Below, piece by piece: positions 51,779 to 60,740 of a stretch of DNA of 64,000 bases. The notes under the pieces are model-generated. The model ran no database searches, was not told the DNA's origin, and worked only from the letters and a program-made list of their open reading frames with translations. Each line of letters begins with the position of its first letter. Position 1 is the stretch's first letter. Origin of the DNA: JB111 sp049856295 (GTDB lineage: Bacteria; Actinomycetota; Actinomycetes; Actinomycetales; Actinomycetaceae); assembly GCF_049856295.1 (NCBI RefSeq), contig NZ_JBNDMZ010000007.1, positions 124,001 through 188,000 of the forward strand, given 5' to 3'. Made by a program: the position numbers and the translations under genes.

Positions 51779-53101
51779 ATGAGAATGTCTGTAGTCGGAA
51801 CGGGTTATTTGGGCGCCGTTCACGCGGCATGCATGGCCAAGCTGGGCCACGAGGTCGTCGGTCTCGACGTCGACGCGACCAAGGTGGCGATGCTCTCCGA
51901 GGGGCGGGCTCCCTTCCACGAGCCGGGCTTCGACGAGCTGCTCCGCGAGCAGGTCGACTCCGGCCGGCTGACGTTCACGACCGACCCCGCGGACGTCGCC
52001 GGCGCGCGCCTCCACTTCATCGGCGTCGGCACCCCGCAGATCGAGGGCGGCTACGCGGCGGACCTCAGGTACGTCGACGCCGCCGTCGACTCCCTGCTCC
52101 CCCACCTCTCCCCGGTCGACGGCGAGCGCCCCGTCGTCGTCGGGAAGTCGACCGTGCCCGTCGGCACGGCCGAGCGCCTGTCGACCCGGATCGAGGAGGC
52201 CGGCGGCCTGCTCGTCTGGAACCCCGAGTTCCTGCGCGAGGGGTTCGCCGTCGAGGACACGATCAACCCCGACCGCATCGTCTACGGCCTCCCGAAGGAC
52301 GAGGCCCTGGCCGCCGAGGCCCGCGCACCGCTCGACGAGGCCTACGCACAGCTCCTCGCCCGCGACATCCCGCTCGTGGTCACGGACTGGGCGACCGCCG
52401 AGCTCGTCAAGGTCGCCGCGAACTCGTTCCTCGCCACGAAGATCTCGTTCATCAACGCGATGGCCGAGCTGTGCGACGCCACCGGCGCCGACGTCTCCAC
52501 CCTCGCCGAGGCCATCGGGCACGACGACCGGATCGGGAAGAAGTTCCTCCGCGCCGGCATCGGCTTCGGCGGCGGCTGCCTGCCCAAGGACATCCGCGCC
52601 TTCATGGCCCGCGCGGGCGAGCTCGGCGCCGACCAGTCGCTGACCTTCCTTCGCGAGGTCGACCTCATCAACGACCGCACGCGCCTGCGCGCCGTCGACA
52701 TGGCCAAGAAGATCGTCGGCGGCAGCCTGCGGGGCAAGTCGGTCGCCGTGCTCGGCGCCGCGTTCAAGCCGGACAGCGACGACATGCGCAACTCCCCAGC
52801 CCTCGACATCGCGCGCCGCATCCACGACGAGGGCGCGAACGTCAAGGTCACCGACCCGGCCGCCGGTCCGGTGCTGCGCGAGCGCGGGACCCGACTCGAG
52901 GTCGTCGACTCCGCGCGCGAGGCCGCCGAGGGTGCCGACGTCGTCATGCTGCTCACCGAGTGGAAGCAGTTCAAGGAGCTCGACCCCGAGGAGCTCGGCG
53001 AGGTCGTCTCCGTCCGCGCGATCGTCGACGGCCGCAACGCGCTGGACCCGAAGGCGTGGCGCGCAGCCGGCTGGACGTACGCCGGCGTCGGCCGTCCCTG
53101 A
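51779..53101 (+). CDS. ugd: UDP-glucose 6-dehydrogenase
   Basis: The 440-residue enzyme oxidises UDP-glucose to UDP-glucuronate with NAD+. The N-terminal Rossmann motif is VVGTGYLGAVHAACMAKLGH. VVGKSTVPVGTAERLST, NPEFLREGFAVEDTINPDRI, LVKVAANSFLATKISFINAM, and the catalytic Cys in GFGGGCLPKDIRAFM all fit. The UDP-binding domain includes LGAAFKPDSDDMRNSPAL. It is followed by rmlB after 28 bp, so the two are probably one operon with a leaderless start. Confidence 0.96.
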   Translation: MRMSVVGTGYLGAVHAACMAKLGHEVVGLDVDATKVAMLSEGRAPFHEPGFDELLREQVDSGRLTFTTDPADVAGARLHFIGVGTPQIEGGYAADLRYVDAAVDSLLPHLSPVDGERPVVVGKSTVPVGTAERLSTRIEEAGGLLVWNPEFLREGFAVEDTINPDRIVYGLPKDEALAAEARAPLDEAYAQLLARDIPLVVTDWATAELVKVAANSFLATKISFINAMAELCDATGADVSTLAEAIGHDDRIGKKFLRAGIGFGGGCLPKDIRAFMARAGELGADQSLTFLREVDLINDRTRLRAVDMAKKIVGGSLRGKSVAVLGAAFKPDSDDMRNSPALDIARRIHDEGANVKVTDPAAGPVLRERGTRLEVVDSAREAAEGADVVMLLTEWKQFKELDPEELGEVVSVRAIVDGRNALDPKAWRAAGWTYAGVGRP

Positions 53102-53129
53102 CCCGACCGCCCACGAGCCAGGAGAGACC

Positions 53130-54122
53130 ATGAAGATCCTCGTCACCGGGGGCGCCGGGTTCATCGGCGCCAACTTCGTCCACCGCACGATCGCCGAGCG
53201 CCCGGACGCCGACGTCACCGTCCTCGACAAGCTGACCTACGCGGGGCACTCCGAGTCCCTCGCGGGGGTCGAGCGCACGCGCCTGGTCACGGGCGACATC
53301 GCCGACCGGGACACGGTCGACCCGCTGGTCGCGGAGTCGGACCTCGTCGTCCACTTCGCCGCCGAGTCGCACAACGACAACTCGCTCAACGACCCCAGCC
53401 CGTTCGTGCAGACGAACCTCGTCGGCACGTTCCAGCTGCTCGAGTCCGTGCGGCGGCACGACGTCCGGCTGCACCACATCTCCACCGACGAGGTGTACGG
53501 CGACCTCGAGCTCGACGACCCGGAGCGGTTCCACGAGACGACGCCGTACAACCCCTCCTCCCCGTACTCGGCCTCGAAGGCCGGCTCGGACCTGCTCGTG
53601 CGCGCCTGGGTGCGGTCCTTCGGGATCACGGCGACGATCTCGAACTGCTCGAACAACTACGGGCCGTTCCAGCACGTCGAGAAGTTCATCCCGCGCCAGA
53701 TCACCAACCTCATCGACGGCGTGCGCCCGCGGCTCTACGGCGCGGGCGCGAACGTGCGCGACTGGATCCACGTCGACGACCACAACTCGGCGGTGTGGAC
53801 GATCATCGAGAAGGGCACCCCCGGCGAGACCTACCTCATCGGCGCGGACGGCGAGAGGTCGAACAAGGAGGTCGTCGAGCTCATCCTCCAGCTCATGGGG
53901 CGCGACGCCGGCGACTACGACCACGTGACCGACCGCCCGGGCCACGACATGCGCTACGCGATCGACTCGACGCGGCTCCGCACCGAGCTCGGCTGGGAGC
54001 CGGCGTTCACCGGCTTCGAGGAGGGACTCGCCGCCACCATCGAGTGGTATCGCGAGAACGAGGGCTGGTGGCGGCCGCAGAAGGCCGCCGTCGAGGCGCG
54101 GTACAAGGCCCAGGGCCACTGA
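53130..54122 (+). CDS. rmlB: dTDP-glucose 4,6-dehydratase
   Basis: The 330-residue short-chain dehydrogenase converts dTDP-glucose to dTDP-4-keto-6-deoxyglucose. VTGGAGFIGANFVHRTI is the NAD loop, HFAAESHNDNSLNDPSPF and HHISTDEVYGDLELDDPE carry the catalytic Asp-Glu, and PYSASKAGSDLLVRAWVRSF gives Tyr-xxx-Lys. NNYGPFQHVEKFIPRQI is also diagnostic. The ATG follows GGAGAG. It completes the rhamnose pathway with rmlA, rmlC and rmlD located 25-29 kb away. Confidence 0.97.
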   Translation: MKILVTGGAGFIGANFVHRTIAERPDADVTVLDKLTYAGHSESLAGVERTRLVTGDIADRDTVDPLVAESDLVVHFAAESHNDNSLNDPSPFVQTNLVGTFQLLESVRRHDVRLHHISTDEVYGDLELDDPERFHETTPYNPSSPYSASKAGSDLLVRAWVRSFGITATISNCSNNYGPFQHVEKFIPRQITNLIDGVRPRLYGAGANVRDWIHVDDHNSAVWTIIEKGTPGETYLIGADGERSNKEVVELILQLMGRDAGDYDHVTDRPGHDMRYAIDSTRLRTELGWEPAFTGFEEGLAATIEWYRENEGWWRPQKAAVEARYKAQGH

Positions 54123-54143
54123 CCCCTTCGCCCAGGCGGCGGG

Positions 54144-55004
54144 TCAGCGGGTGAGGAGGCGGGCGCGGGCCCTGAGGCCGCCCGCCACGGCGACGCGCAG
54201 CGGCAGCTGCCACCACGCGTCGTACCGCCCGCGCAGGTAGCGCTCGGCGCTGCGATGGTGCGCCCGCACCATCGGCGCCGGGCGCTCCCGCCAGCTGGCG
54301 CCCTGGTCGTGCACCACGCGCGCGGCGGGGACGTAGACGTTCTCCCAGCCCGCGCGTCCGAGCCGGTCCCCGAGGTCGGTGTCCTCGAAGAACATGAAGT
54401 AGCCCTCGTCGAAGCCGCCGACCTCGTCGAACGCCGCGCGCCGCAGGAGCAGGCACGAGCCGGACAGCCACCCCACCGCCCGGTCGGTCTCCGCCCCGAG
54501 GCCGGAGCGCTGCTGGTAGCGCGCGGTGAACGGGTTCCCCGGCCAGACCGGCGCGAGCACGGCGTGCGCGCCGCCCACCACGAGGCTCGGCACGGCGCGC
54601 GCCGAGGCGTAGACGCTCCCGTCGAGGTTGAGCACGGTCGGTCCGAGCGAGCCGGCCCGCGGGCGGGCCTCCCCCGCCTCGAGGAGCGCGTCGAGCGACC
54701 CGGGCTCCCACTCGACGTCCTGGTTGACCACGACGAGCCACGGCTCGGTCCCCCCGCGCGCGCCGAGGTTCGCGCCGGTCCCGTACCCGAGGTTCGCGCC
54801 CGGCCGGATCACCTCGGCGTCGTGCTCGGCCGCGACCCGGTCGACGTCCGCGTGCTCGCGGCCGTTGTCGACGATCGTCAGGCGGACGTCGGCGCTGGTC
54901 GCCGCCTCGAGCGTCTCCGCCATCCGCCCGAGCAGCGGCCCGGGGTCGTACGCGATCGTCACGACCTGGACGGCCCGCCCCCCGGCGCCGTCGGTGCCGT
55001 TCAC
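54144..55004 (-). CDS. GT2 glycosyltransferase, WbbL/rhamnosyltransferase type
   Basis: The 286-residue protein starts at a GTG overlapping the galE stop. VQVVTIAYDPGPLLGRMAET, LTIVDNGREH, VIRPGANLGYGTGANLGARG and LVVVNQDVEWEPGSLDALLE build the GT-A fold, with Gln-Asp in the DxD position. GWLSGSCLLLRRAAFDEVGG and EGYFMFFEDTDLGDRLGRAG (E-D-x-D) match WbbL-like enzymes, which in mycobacteria add rhamnose to the GlcNAc-PP-lipid of the arabinogalactan linker. The C-terminus is basic. The donor is inferred. Confidence 0.88.
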   Translation of the reverse strand: MNGTDGAGGRAVQVVTIAYDPGPLLGRMAETLEAATSADVRLTIVDNGREHADVDRVAAEHDAEVIRPGANLGYGTGANLGARGGTEPWLVVVNQDVEWEPGSLDALLEAGEARPRAGSLGPTVLNLDGSVYASARAVPSLVVGGAHAVLAPVWPGNPFTARYQQRSGLGAETDRAVGWLSGSCLLLRRAAFDEVGGFDEGYFMFFEDTDLGDRLGRAGWENVYVPAARVVHDQGASWRERPAPMVRAHHRSAERYLRGRYDAWWQLPLRVAVAGGLRARARLLTR

Positions 55005-55990
55005 CGGGCCCGCCAGGCCTTCCACGCCGAGTCCACCATCTCGTGCAGCCCGAGCTCGGCGGTGAAGCCGAGGAGGTCGCGCGCGAGCGTGACGTCGGCG
55101 ACGGCGCGCGGCGGGTCGCCGGGGCGCCGCGCGGTCACCTCGGCCTCGACCGGGTCGCCGGTCACGGCCCGGACCTCGGCGAGCACCTCGCGCACGGAGC
55201 TGCCCACGCCGGTCCCCACGTTGACGACCGTGGGCGAGGGCGGCGCCCCCGCCGCGCGCCGCTCGCCGGCCCCCGCGAGGTGGTCGAGCGCGAGCAGGTG
55301 CGCCCGCGCGAGGTCGAGCACATGGACGTAGTCGCGCACGCACGTGCCGTCCTCGGTCGGGTAGTCGTCGCCGAAGATCCGCGGCGACTCCCCGGCGTCG
55401 AGCCGCTCGAACACCATGGGGATGAGGTTCTGCACGAAGGTGTCCCCGAGCAGCGGCGAGGCGGCGCCGGCGGCGTTGAAGTACCGCAGGGACATCGGGT
55501 CGAGCGTGCCGGCCGCGGCGGCGTCGTCGAGGATCTGCTCCCCGACCATCTTCGTGCGCCCGTACGGGCTCAGCGCGCTGGTCGGCGCGGTCTCGGCGAG
55601 CAGCTCGGCGTCGGAGACGCCGTACACCGAGGCCGACGACGAGAAGACGATCCGCCGGCAGCCCGTGGACTCCATCGCCCGCACCACGGTCAGCAGTCCG
55701 CCCACGTTCTGCGTCCAGTACCAGGTGGGCCGCTCCACGGACTCCCCCACCTGCTTGCGGCCGGCGAAGTGCACGACCGCGTCGATCCTGCGCTCCTCCA
55801 TCACCTTGGCGAGCTTCTCCTCCGACCCCTCGGCCGCGAGGTCGAGCGTGACGAGCGTGACGCCGTCGATCCGCTCGGCGATGCCGGTGCTGAGGTCGTC
55901 GACCACGACCACGTCGTCGCCGCGCTCCCGGAGCAGGGACACGACGTGCCCGCCGATGTAGCCGGCTCCGCCGGTGATGAGGACTGCCAT
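55001..55990 (-). CDS. galE: UDP-glucose 4-epimerase
   Basis: The 329-residue SDR enzyme interconverts UDP-glucose and UDP-galactose. VLITGGAGYIGGHVVSLLRE, VVHFAGRKQVGESVERPTWY, VFSSSASVYG and YGRTKMVGEQIL (catalytic Tyr/Lys) are present, as is MSLRYFNAAGA. No galactose-catabolism genes are near, so its role here is to feed galactose into the polymer. The start is set by a leaderless -10 six bases upstream. Its stop overlaps the GT2 start. Confidence 0.95.
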   Translation of the reverse strand: MAVLITGGAGYIGGHVVSLLRERGDDVVVVDDLSTGIAERIDGVTLVTLDLAAEGSEEKLAKVMEERRIDAVVHFAGRKQVGESVERPTWYWTQNVGGLLTVVRAMESTGCRRIVFSSSASVYGVSDAELLAETAPTSALSPYGRTKMVGEQILDDAAAAGTLDPMSLRYFNAAGAASPLLGDTFVQNLIPMVFERLDAGESPRIFGDDYPTEDGTCVRDYVHVLDLARAHLLALDHLAGAGERRAAGAPPSPTVVNVGTGVGSSVREVLAEVRAVTGDPVEAEVTARRPGDPPRAVADVTLARDLLGFTAELGLHEMVDSAWKAWRAR

Positions 55991-55996
55991 GCGAGC

Positions 55997-56002
55997 AGGT
56001 TA
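55997..56002 (-). promoter_or_regulatory. Leaderless-type -10 for galE
   Basis: TAACCT on the minus strand ends six bases before the galE ATG (55990). The spacer GCTCGC has no ribosome binding site. Confidence 0.65.
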
Positions 56003-56071
56003 TCCGCGCGCCGGGCCGCCGCGCGGGAGGGGCGTGCCCATGAGCACCGGCGGTGGCAGAGCGAGGCACCC

Positions 56072-58312
56072 TCAGTCGCAGGCCGTGATCTCCCACAGCT
56101 CGCCGTGCCCGCCGGTGGCGACGAGCTCGAACCCGTCCCCGGGCCGGAAGGTGAACAGGGTGGGGTCCCCGAGCGGCGCCATCTGGTGCCACGGCGCGGG
56201 CCCCGTGTCCCGGGTGTTGGTCCAGAAGTGGGTGACTCCGAGCCGCTCGACCACCGTGCAGACCTCGGGGTTCTCGCCGATCTCGTCGAACCGCGCGAGG
56301 AGGAACTGCCCGTCCGGCCCGCGCGGCCCGGCCAGGTGCGGGTAGACCACGTCGACCCCGCCCATCGAGTACCAGTAGGGCGTGCCGCGGAACCGGTCGC
56401 CGAGCACCACGGCGTCCTCGGGCAGCAGCTCGTCGGCCCGCCGGAACAGGTCGAGCTCGCCCTCGCCGGCGAGCATCCGGTACGTCAGGTGGCCAGGCAC
56501 GAAGCTCTCCACCGCGTGGTAGGTCCGCAGGGTGTGGCGCAGCCCGCCGGAGCCGACGACGAGGACCACCAGCAGCGCCCCCGCGACAACCACCTCGGTC
56601 CGACGACGACGAACCCCCGCCGCGCCCGCCGCCTCGCGCCCGTCGCCCTTGTCGCCTGCGCCCCGCGAGCCACCCGCCCCACGCCCTCGACGCGCCGCGA
56701 GCACACCAGAAGCCAGGGCGACGCCGTCGCGCACGAGCACCGCGAGGGCGGCTGCAGCGAGCGGCGCGGCGCAGATGACGACCAGCGCGTCGAGCCGCAT
56801 CGTCTCCGAGTACCAGACCCCCGTCGCCCACCGCAGCGGGTGGTCGGCCGGCCCCCAGGAGACCGCGGTCAGCGTGACGGTGACGACGAGCCCGACGGCG
56901 AGCCACCGTCCCCGCCGCAACCACCACACGAGCACCGCCCCGCCCACCGCGAGCCCGCTGATCGCGACCTGCGCGAGGGAGTCGAGCCCGCCGAGCTCGT
57001 ACCCGCCGAACGAGCGCAGCGGCCGGTCGACGAGCAGGGAGGTGAGGATCCAGTCGTACCCGTCGTCGCCCGGGCGCTCGAAGGCCTGGACGGACTCGAC
57101 GACGCCGTCGGCGAGGAGGGGCACGGACGCGAGGACGGCAAGCCCTGCCGCCGACCACACGGCGACGGCGACCGGGAGCCGCCGGTCGGTGCGGCGCAGT
57201 CGCCGGAACGCGCCGACCGCGGTGGCCACGAGCAGCGGCGCGGTGAGCACCAGCGTGGAGAACCAGGCGCTGCCGTGGACGAGGGCGAGCCCGAAGGCCG
57301 CGACGGCGGCGGGCAGCGCGGGGGCGGCCGTCGCCCGGACGTCGGGCAGGTTGCGCACCGCGAGGACGACGAGCGTGAGCAGCCCGGGAAGCAGGACGTG
57401 GGCGTAGGTGTAGGGGAACTGCCCCATCTGCGTGATGAGCCCGACGGGCAGGGCGAGGAAGGAGTGGGCGAGCACGGGGGCCGCCGCCGCGGCCACCGGG
57501 AGGGTCGGCCACGTGGCGCGGACGAGCCCGGCGACCGAGAGGGTCCACAGGAGCCCGACGACGACGATCGACGCGTTGACCGCCGCCGGGACTGACGGGA
57601 GGAACGGCACGACGGCGACGACCGAGTGCCAGCCCGTCGGGTAGAACGGCGCGTACCCGTAGTCGTAGAGGGGCGCGAGGCCGCCGAACGCGGAGGCGTC
57701 GCCGTACTCCCGGACGGTCTGGATCGCGCTGAGGTGGAACACGCCGTCCCACACCTGGCTGGGCCGGTCCGGCACCCCGATGCCGCGCGTCATCGCCACG
57801 ACGTACAGGCCGGTGGCGACCGCCGCGGCGACGACGGCGAGCACGAGGTGGGGGCGGGCGAGCGGCGCCGGCTGGAGGACCGCGCCGGGGGCCGACAGCA
57901 GGGTCGAGCGGTCGGGGGTCCGCGGGGGCCGCGCCCGCCGAGCCGCCACGGACCGTCCCGCTCGCGGGGCCGCGGCCGAGGGCCCGGCGCGCTCGGTGAG
58001 GTCGGCGGCAGCATCCGCGGCGTCGTCGACCAGCCCGGCGGTCCGCCACGGCGCGGTTCCCAGCACGTGGCCGAGACCCGCGCAGGCCGCGGCGCCGAGC
58101 AGCATGCCGAGCAGGAATGTCGCCAGGCCCCAGCGCACGCCGAGCGCGCCGAGGACGACCGCCCACCCGGCCGAGAGCGCCACGGTCAGGGTGGCTGCGG
58201 GACCGAGCGCCACCAGCCCCCGCAGCCCGAGGAGGCGCAGCATCCCCCACCCGGGCCCCACCATGAGCGCGGTCATGGCGGCCAGCCCGGGCAGGGTCTG
58301 CGCCCAGGTCAT
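56072..58312 (-). CDS. DUF6541 polytopic membrane protein, copy 1
   Basis: The 746-residue protein opens MTWAQTLPGLAAMTALMVG and has about 14 helices. Shared DUF6541 landmarks are PSQVWDGVFHLSAIQTVREY with GGLAPLYDYGYAPFYPTGWH after helix 4, and an external C-terminal domain (EDAVVLGDRFRGTPYWYSMG; ERLGVTHFWTNTRDTG) ending in a near-terminal Cys. The loop with acidic and His residues resembles the catalytic loop of GT-C enzymes. The ATG overlaps the stop of copy 2. Likely a lipid-linked sugar transferase; not proven. Confidence 0.87.
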   Translation of the reverse strand: MTWAQTLPGLAAMTALMVGPGWGMLRLLGLRGLVALGPAATLTVALSAGWAVVLGALGVRWGLATFLLGMLLGAAACAGLGHVLGTAPWRTAGLVDDAADAAADLTERAGPSAAAPRAGRSVAARRARPPRTPDRSTLLSAPGAVLQPAPLARPHLVLAVVAAAVATGLYVVAMTRGIGVPDRPSQVWDGVFHLSAIQTVREYGDASAFGGLAPLYDYGYAPFYPTGWHSVVAVVPFLPSVPAAVNASIVVVGLLWTLSVAGLVRATWPTLPVAAAAAPVLAHSFLALPVGLITQMGQFPYTYAHVLLPGLLTLVVLAVRNLPDVRATAAPALPAAVAAFGLALVHGSAWFSTLVLTAPLLVATAVGAFRRLRRTDRRLPVAVAVWSAAGLAVLASVPLLADGVVESVQAFERPGDDGYDWILTSLLVDRPLRSFGGYELGGLDSLAQVAISGLAVGGAVLVWWLRRGRWLAVGLVVTVTLTAVSWGPADHPLRWATGVWYSETMRLDALVVICAAPLAAAALAVLVRDGVALASGVLAARRGRGAGGSRGAGDKGDGREAAGAAGVRRRRTEVVVAGALLVVLVVGSGGLRHTLRTYHAVESFVPGHLTYRMLAGEGELDLFRRADELLPEDAVVLGDRFRGTPYWYSMGGVDVVYPHLAGPRGPDGQFLLARFDEIGENPEVCTVVERLGVTHFWTNTRDTGPAPWHQMAPLGDPTLFTFRPGDGFELVATGGHGELWEITACD

Positions 58313-60615
58313 CCGCCCGCGGGCGTCCCGGCCGCCGGGTCGTCGCAGTAGGTGAGCCGCCAGATCGAGGTGGTGCCCGCGCTGGCGACGAGCTCGAAGC
58401 CCTCGGCCGGCCGGACGTAGGCGAGACCCTCGGTCCGGTAGGAGTACTTCTGCTCGTCCTCCTGGGCGCCGCGCGGGTCGGTGTCCGTGTAGACGTGCGT
58501 GACGCCGAGGTCGCGGACGATCTCGCAGATCTCGGGGTTCGTGTAGATCTCGTCGAAGCTCGTCCCCAGGGTGGTCAGCTCCTCGCTGTCCCACTGGCCG
58601 AGCTGGCGGTAGAGCACGTTGACCCCGCCCATCGACCACAGGTAGCCGGCGCCGGAGAACGGGTCGCCGATGACGACGGCGTCGTCGGGCAGCACGTCGC
58701 CCGCGTGCGTGACGAGCTCGATCTCGTCCTGGCTGAGCATCGTGCCCCAGGCGATGCGGTCGGGCACGTAGGAGTTGACGATGACCTGGCTCTTGAGGTC
58801 GGCCCGGAGCCCGTTCGTCACGACGACGATCACCCCGAGCACGGCGACCAGCGCGACGAGCGCGGGCCGCGTGTCCGACCGGCGGCCGCGGTCGTTGAGA
58901 GTGGTGGTGGCCGCGGACGTCTCGGGCCGCCGGCGCGCGGCCGCCTGCCGTGGCGTGGCGGAGGGGTACGCGTGCTCGGCCTCCGCGCGTCCGGACCTCA
59001 CGCGCTCGCCGGACATACGTTCGCCCTCCACGCGCTCGGAGTACGCACGTTCGGCCTCCGCGCGGCTGGTGTACCTGCGGTCGGCGTCGGCACCGTCGCG
59101 GGTCGGGCCGTCGACCATGCGCGGCTCCTCGACCTCGGTCGCCCTGCCCCGACCCGTCACGGTCACCCAGAGGTCCGCGAGCGAGCGGGCCGCGGCGGAG
59201 GCACCGAGCGCGGCGAGCGGCACGGCCATGATCCCGACGAGCACGACCACCCGGCTGGGCTGGGTGTACCAGGGGCCAGCGATCACGCGCAGGGCCCCGT
59301 CCTCGGGGCCGGCGGTGATGACGGTGAGGACGACGGCGCACACCCAGCCGAGCGCGACCCACCGTCCCGAGCGCAGGGTGAAGGTGACGGCGAGCCCCAC
59401 CACCGTCAGCGCGGTGACGACGATCTGGCCCACGGACTGCCGCCAGTCGTAGCTGTAGACCATGGGGTTGTCGATGAGCACCTGCCCCAGCGGCCCCCAG
59501 TAGGTCTCCTGACCGCCGCGCTCGAAGCCGGTGACCATGTCGAGCACGGGGAAGTTGGCCAGGGCGACGATTCCGGCGACGAGCAGCGCCGCGAGCACCC
59601 CGAGCGTGACGTACACCGGCTGCCGGTGGCCGGCGTCCCACGCGTGGCGTGACGCCCGGTAGATGCCGACGGCCACGAGCGGCCCGGCAAGCAACATCAT
59701 CGTGAAGGCCGCGGACCCGTGCGTGAGGCCGACCCCGATGAAGCCCACGAGGGACGGGACGGCGAGAGCGACCGTCGGCGCGGCGTGCGGGAGCTGGCGC
59801 AGGGCGAGGGCGACGAGTGCGAGCAGCCCGGGCATGCCGACGTGCGCCGCGCCGTAGGGCAGCAGCGAGACCACGCCGAGGAGGACGCCGGGCGTGGTGA
59901 CGAACGAGGCAGCGACCAGCGGGGCCGCGACGGCGGCGAGGGGGCGCTGCGGCCAGACGGCCCGGGCGAGCGCGGCGCTCGAGATCAGCCAGATCGGACC
60001 CATGACGAACGAGGAGGCGTTGGCCGCCGTCGACGGGAGGTCGAACCCGGGCGAGACGGCGACGAACCCGTGCCACACGGCGGGGTAGAAGGGGCTCTCC
60101 AGCTCGTCGTACATCGGGGCGAGGCCGCCGAGCACGGAGGCGTTGCCGGTCTCCGCGATCGTGCGGATCGCGCCGAGGTGGAAGACGCCGTCCCAGGTCT
60201 GGACGGGCTGCCCGGGGGCAACCATGCCGCGGGCAAGGCTCACGCAATGGACGATCGTGCCGACCAGCACCATGGCCACGAGCACGGCGGTCGCGGTCCG
60301 GCCGAGCGGCACGGGCTGGACGATCTCCCTCGCGCGCGGCCCCGTCACCCACGGCGCGGTGCCGAGGCCGTGCCCGATCGCGGCGGCCAGGCCGACGCAG
60401 ACGAGCAGGCCGAACAGCTGCGTGAATGTCGTGTACGGGACCCCGACGAGGTCATAGATGATGCCGAGCCCGCCCGCCGCGGAGATCGTGAGGACGGCGC
60501 CGCCGCCGACAGCGATGAGCCCGCGCACGCCGACCGCCGCGAGCATGAGCGCTCCCGGGACGATCGACGTCACGAGCATGAGGGTCGTCGGCAGGACGAA
60601 CTGCGCCCAGGTCAT
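58309..60615 (-). CDS. DUF6541 polytopic membrane protein, copy 2
   Basis: The 768-residue paralogue begins MTWAQFVLPTTLMLVTSIV, behind a perfect AAGGAGA. It shares VQTWDGVFHLGAIRTIAETG and GGLAPMYDELESPFYPAVWH with copy 1, and the C-terminal signature EIVRDLGVTHVYTDTDPRGA. A charged cytoplasmic insert at ~510-590 is rich in Arg/Glu repeats (RAEAERAYSERVEGERMSGE). The 125-bp gap to copy 3 holds only the Shine-Dalgarno and no obvious promoter. Confidence 0.87.
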   Translation of the reverse strand: MTWAQFVLPTTLMLVTSIVPGALMLAAVGVRGLIAVGGGAVLTISAAGGLGIIYDLVGVPYTTFTQLFGLLVCVGLAAAIGHGLGTAPWVTGPRAREIVQPVPLGRTATAVLVAMVLVGTIVHCVSLARGMVAPGQPVQTWDGVFHLGAIRTIAETGNASVLGGLAPMYDELESPFYPAVWHGFVAVSPGFDLPSTAANASSFVMGPIWLISSAALARAVWPQRPLAAVAAPLVAASFVTTPGVLLGVVSLLPYGAAHVGMPGLLALVALALRQLPHAAPTVALAVPSLVGFIGVGLTHGSAAFTMMLLAGPLVAVGIYRASRHAWDAGHRQPVYVTLGVLAALLVAGIVALANFPVLDMVTGFERGGQETYWGPLGQVLIDNPMVYSYDWRQSVGQIVVTALTVVGLAVTFTLRSGRWVALGWVCAVVLTVITAGPEDGALRVIAGPWYTQPSRVVVLVGIMAVPLAALGASAAARSLADLWVTVTGRGRATEVEEPRMVDGPTRDGADADRRYTSRAEAERAYSERVEGERMSGERVRSGRAEAEHAYPSATPRQAAARRRPETSAATTTLNDRGRRSDTRPALVALVAVLGVIVVVTNGLRADLKSQVIVNSYVPDRIAWGTMLSQDEIELVTHAGDVLPDDAVVIGDPFSGAGYLWSMGGVNVLYRQLGQWDSEELTTLGTSFDEIYTNPEICEIVRDLGVTHVYTDTDPRGAQEDEQKYSYRTEGLAYVRPAEGFELVASAGTTSIWRLTYCDDPAAGTPAGG

Positions 60616-60740
60616 CGCTCTCCTTCTCGATCGGCCTCGCCATTGTGGGGCGTGGGCCCGGTCGCGTCGCGGCCCGCTCCGGTCGCCTTGCTCACACCAC
60701 GCCCCCCGAGGTCACGAGTCAGCCCGCGACGGCGAGCCCG

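Noticed and set aside
54144..60352. Very long minus-strand frames that join the GT2 gene or DUF6541 copy 1 to upstream sequence
   Set aside because: Only the last part of each frame shows family sequence; the upstream part is a shadow of galE or another DUF6541 gene. True starts are fixed by overlap codons at 55004 and 58312.
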